A stretch of DNA of 5,988 nucleotides from an uncultured Bacilli bacterium (GTDB taxonomy: Bacteria; Bacillota_I; Bacilli_A; RF39; UBA660), in the NCBI GenBank assembly GCA_947624075.1, contig CANQIM010000075.1:1-5988 (forward strand). The letters are read 5' to 3'. Shown here piece after piece: positions 5,835 through 5,988 of this stretch (position 1 is its first letter; each line of letters opens with the position of its first letter). Both the position numbers and the translations under genes were made by a program. A model generated the notes under the pieces. It searched no databases, was not told where the DNA came from, and was given only the letters and a program-made list of their open reading frames with translations.

Positions 5835-5952
5835 AGCAAGGAAACTTGCATAAAATAAAAATGGAGACATTTCAGTTTGGTTATGTTGAATGTCTGCCAT
5901 AATTTTTTGTTGATATGACACCTTATTCAACCGAACGAAGTGTCATTTTTTT
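5835..5952 (+). ncRNA. Candidate structured small RNA or attenuator leader with kissing hairpins
   Basis: The predicted transcript of about 118 nt has three hairpins. Hairpin A is GCAAG-GAAA-CTTGC (5836-5849). Hairpin B (5861-5900) pairs ATGG with CCAT at its base and, above a small internal loop, GACATTTCA (5866-5874) with TGAATGTC (5887-5894) with one bulged T. Its loop has 12 bases, and TTTTTT (5903-5908) follows. Hairpin C is the terminator at 5915-5946. Loop B GTTTGGTT (5875-5882) is complementary to loop C AACCGAAC (5929-5936) over 8 bp with one G-U pair. An alternative pairing, GTTGAAT (5885-5891) with ATTCAAC (5925-5931), would open both hairpins. The design fits either a free small RNA or a switchable leader of a gene beyond 5988. 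I cannot match it to a known RNA family. No ribosome binding site is placed to support translation of the short frames it contains. Confidence 0.6.
5915..5952 (+). terminator. Intrinsic terminator ending the structured RNA (hairpin C)
   Basis: ATGACACCTT (5915-5924) pairs with AAGTGTCAT (5938-5946) over 9 bp with one bulged C. The loop has 13 bases and a run of seven T (5946-5952) follows directly. The loop carries the segment that can kiss hairpin B, so termination here may depend on upstream folding. Confidence 0.8.
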
Positions 5953-5988
5953 ATTACAAGAACTAATACAGTTAAAAGTAGTAAAATC

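Noticed and set aside
5817..5900. A 27-residue hydrophobic peptide on the minus strand (MADIQHNQTEMSPFLFYASF and onward), antisense to the structured RNA; considered as a type I toxin.
   Set aside because: It has no ribosome binding site, no clear promoter and no basic C-terminal tail. Both T-runs and the promoter point to plus-strand transcription, and the frame is explained by the hairpin complement.
5861..5902. A 13-codon plus-strand frame (METFQFGYVECLP) filling hairpin B, considered as an attenuator leader peptide.
   Set aside because: The only purine-rich sequence, AAGGA (5838-5842), is 18 bases upstream and locked in hairpin A, and the peptide is not enriched in one amino acid.

Overview
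The window comes from a very AT-rich, low-GC Gram-positive genome, most likely Bacillota of the class Bacilli in the broad sense (for example an Erysipelotrichia-, RFN20- or RF39-like gut lineage; the placement is inference). The grounds are purine-rich ribosome binding sites, TGn-extended sigma-A promoters, a T-box leader, AT-rich coding sequence and a spore protein gene. Tryptophan is encoded by TGG and the stops seen are TAA and TAG, so nothing suggests the Mycoplasma genetic code.

Layout. Positions 29-1073 hold a promoter and a 330-residue low-complexity protein: a Lys/Thr-rich basic half, a Glu/Gln-rich acidic middle and one membrane helix at the very C-terminus. It has no recognised family. 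After a 55-base gap comes frr (ribosome recycling factor, 1129-1677). A new promoter (1683-1711) then drives a phenylalanine T-box leader (about 1718-1928) in front of pheS (1951-3015) and pheT (3002-5371), which overlap by 14 bases. The two genes encode both subunits of phenylalanyl-tRNA synthetase. The operon ends at a strong hairpin (5376-5418) that also serves the convergent gene on the minus strand, sspI (5421-5651). SspI is a small acid-soluble spore protein, and its gene has a near-ideal forespore sigma-G promoter (5671-5701).

The right end (5666-5988) has no convincing protein gene but is structured. A sigma-A-type promoter (5800-5828) would start a transcript of about 118 nt exactly at a small GAAA-capped hairpin. 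Two larger hairpins follow, each with a T-run after it. Their loops are complementary over 8 bp (kissing loop), and an overlapping, mutually exclusive 7-8 bp pairing is also possible. This looks like a small structured RNA or the attenuator leader of a gene beyond the window. It is the best candidate here for something undescribed; I could not assign it to a known RNA class.

How it works together. frr and pheST are core translation genes. pheST is expected to respond to uncharged tRNA-Phe: the specifier is TTC, and the T-box UGGU bulge matches an A discriminator base. In this T-box the antiterminator appears to sit at the tip of the terminator hairpin rather than sharing one strand with a separate downstream hairpin, which is unusual enough to check. 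sspI implies that the organism, or a recent ancestor, makes endospores.
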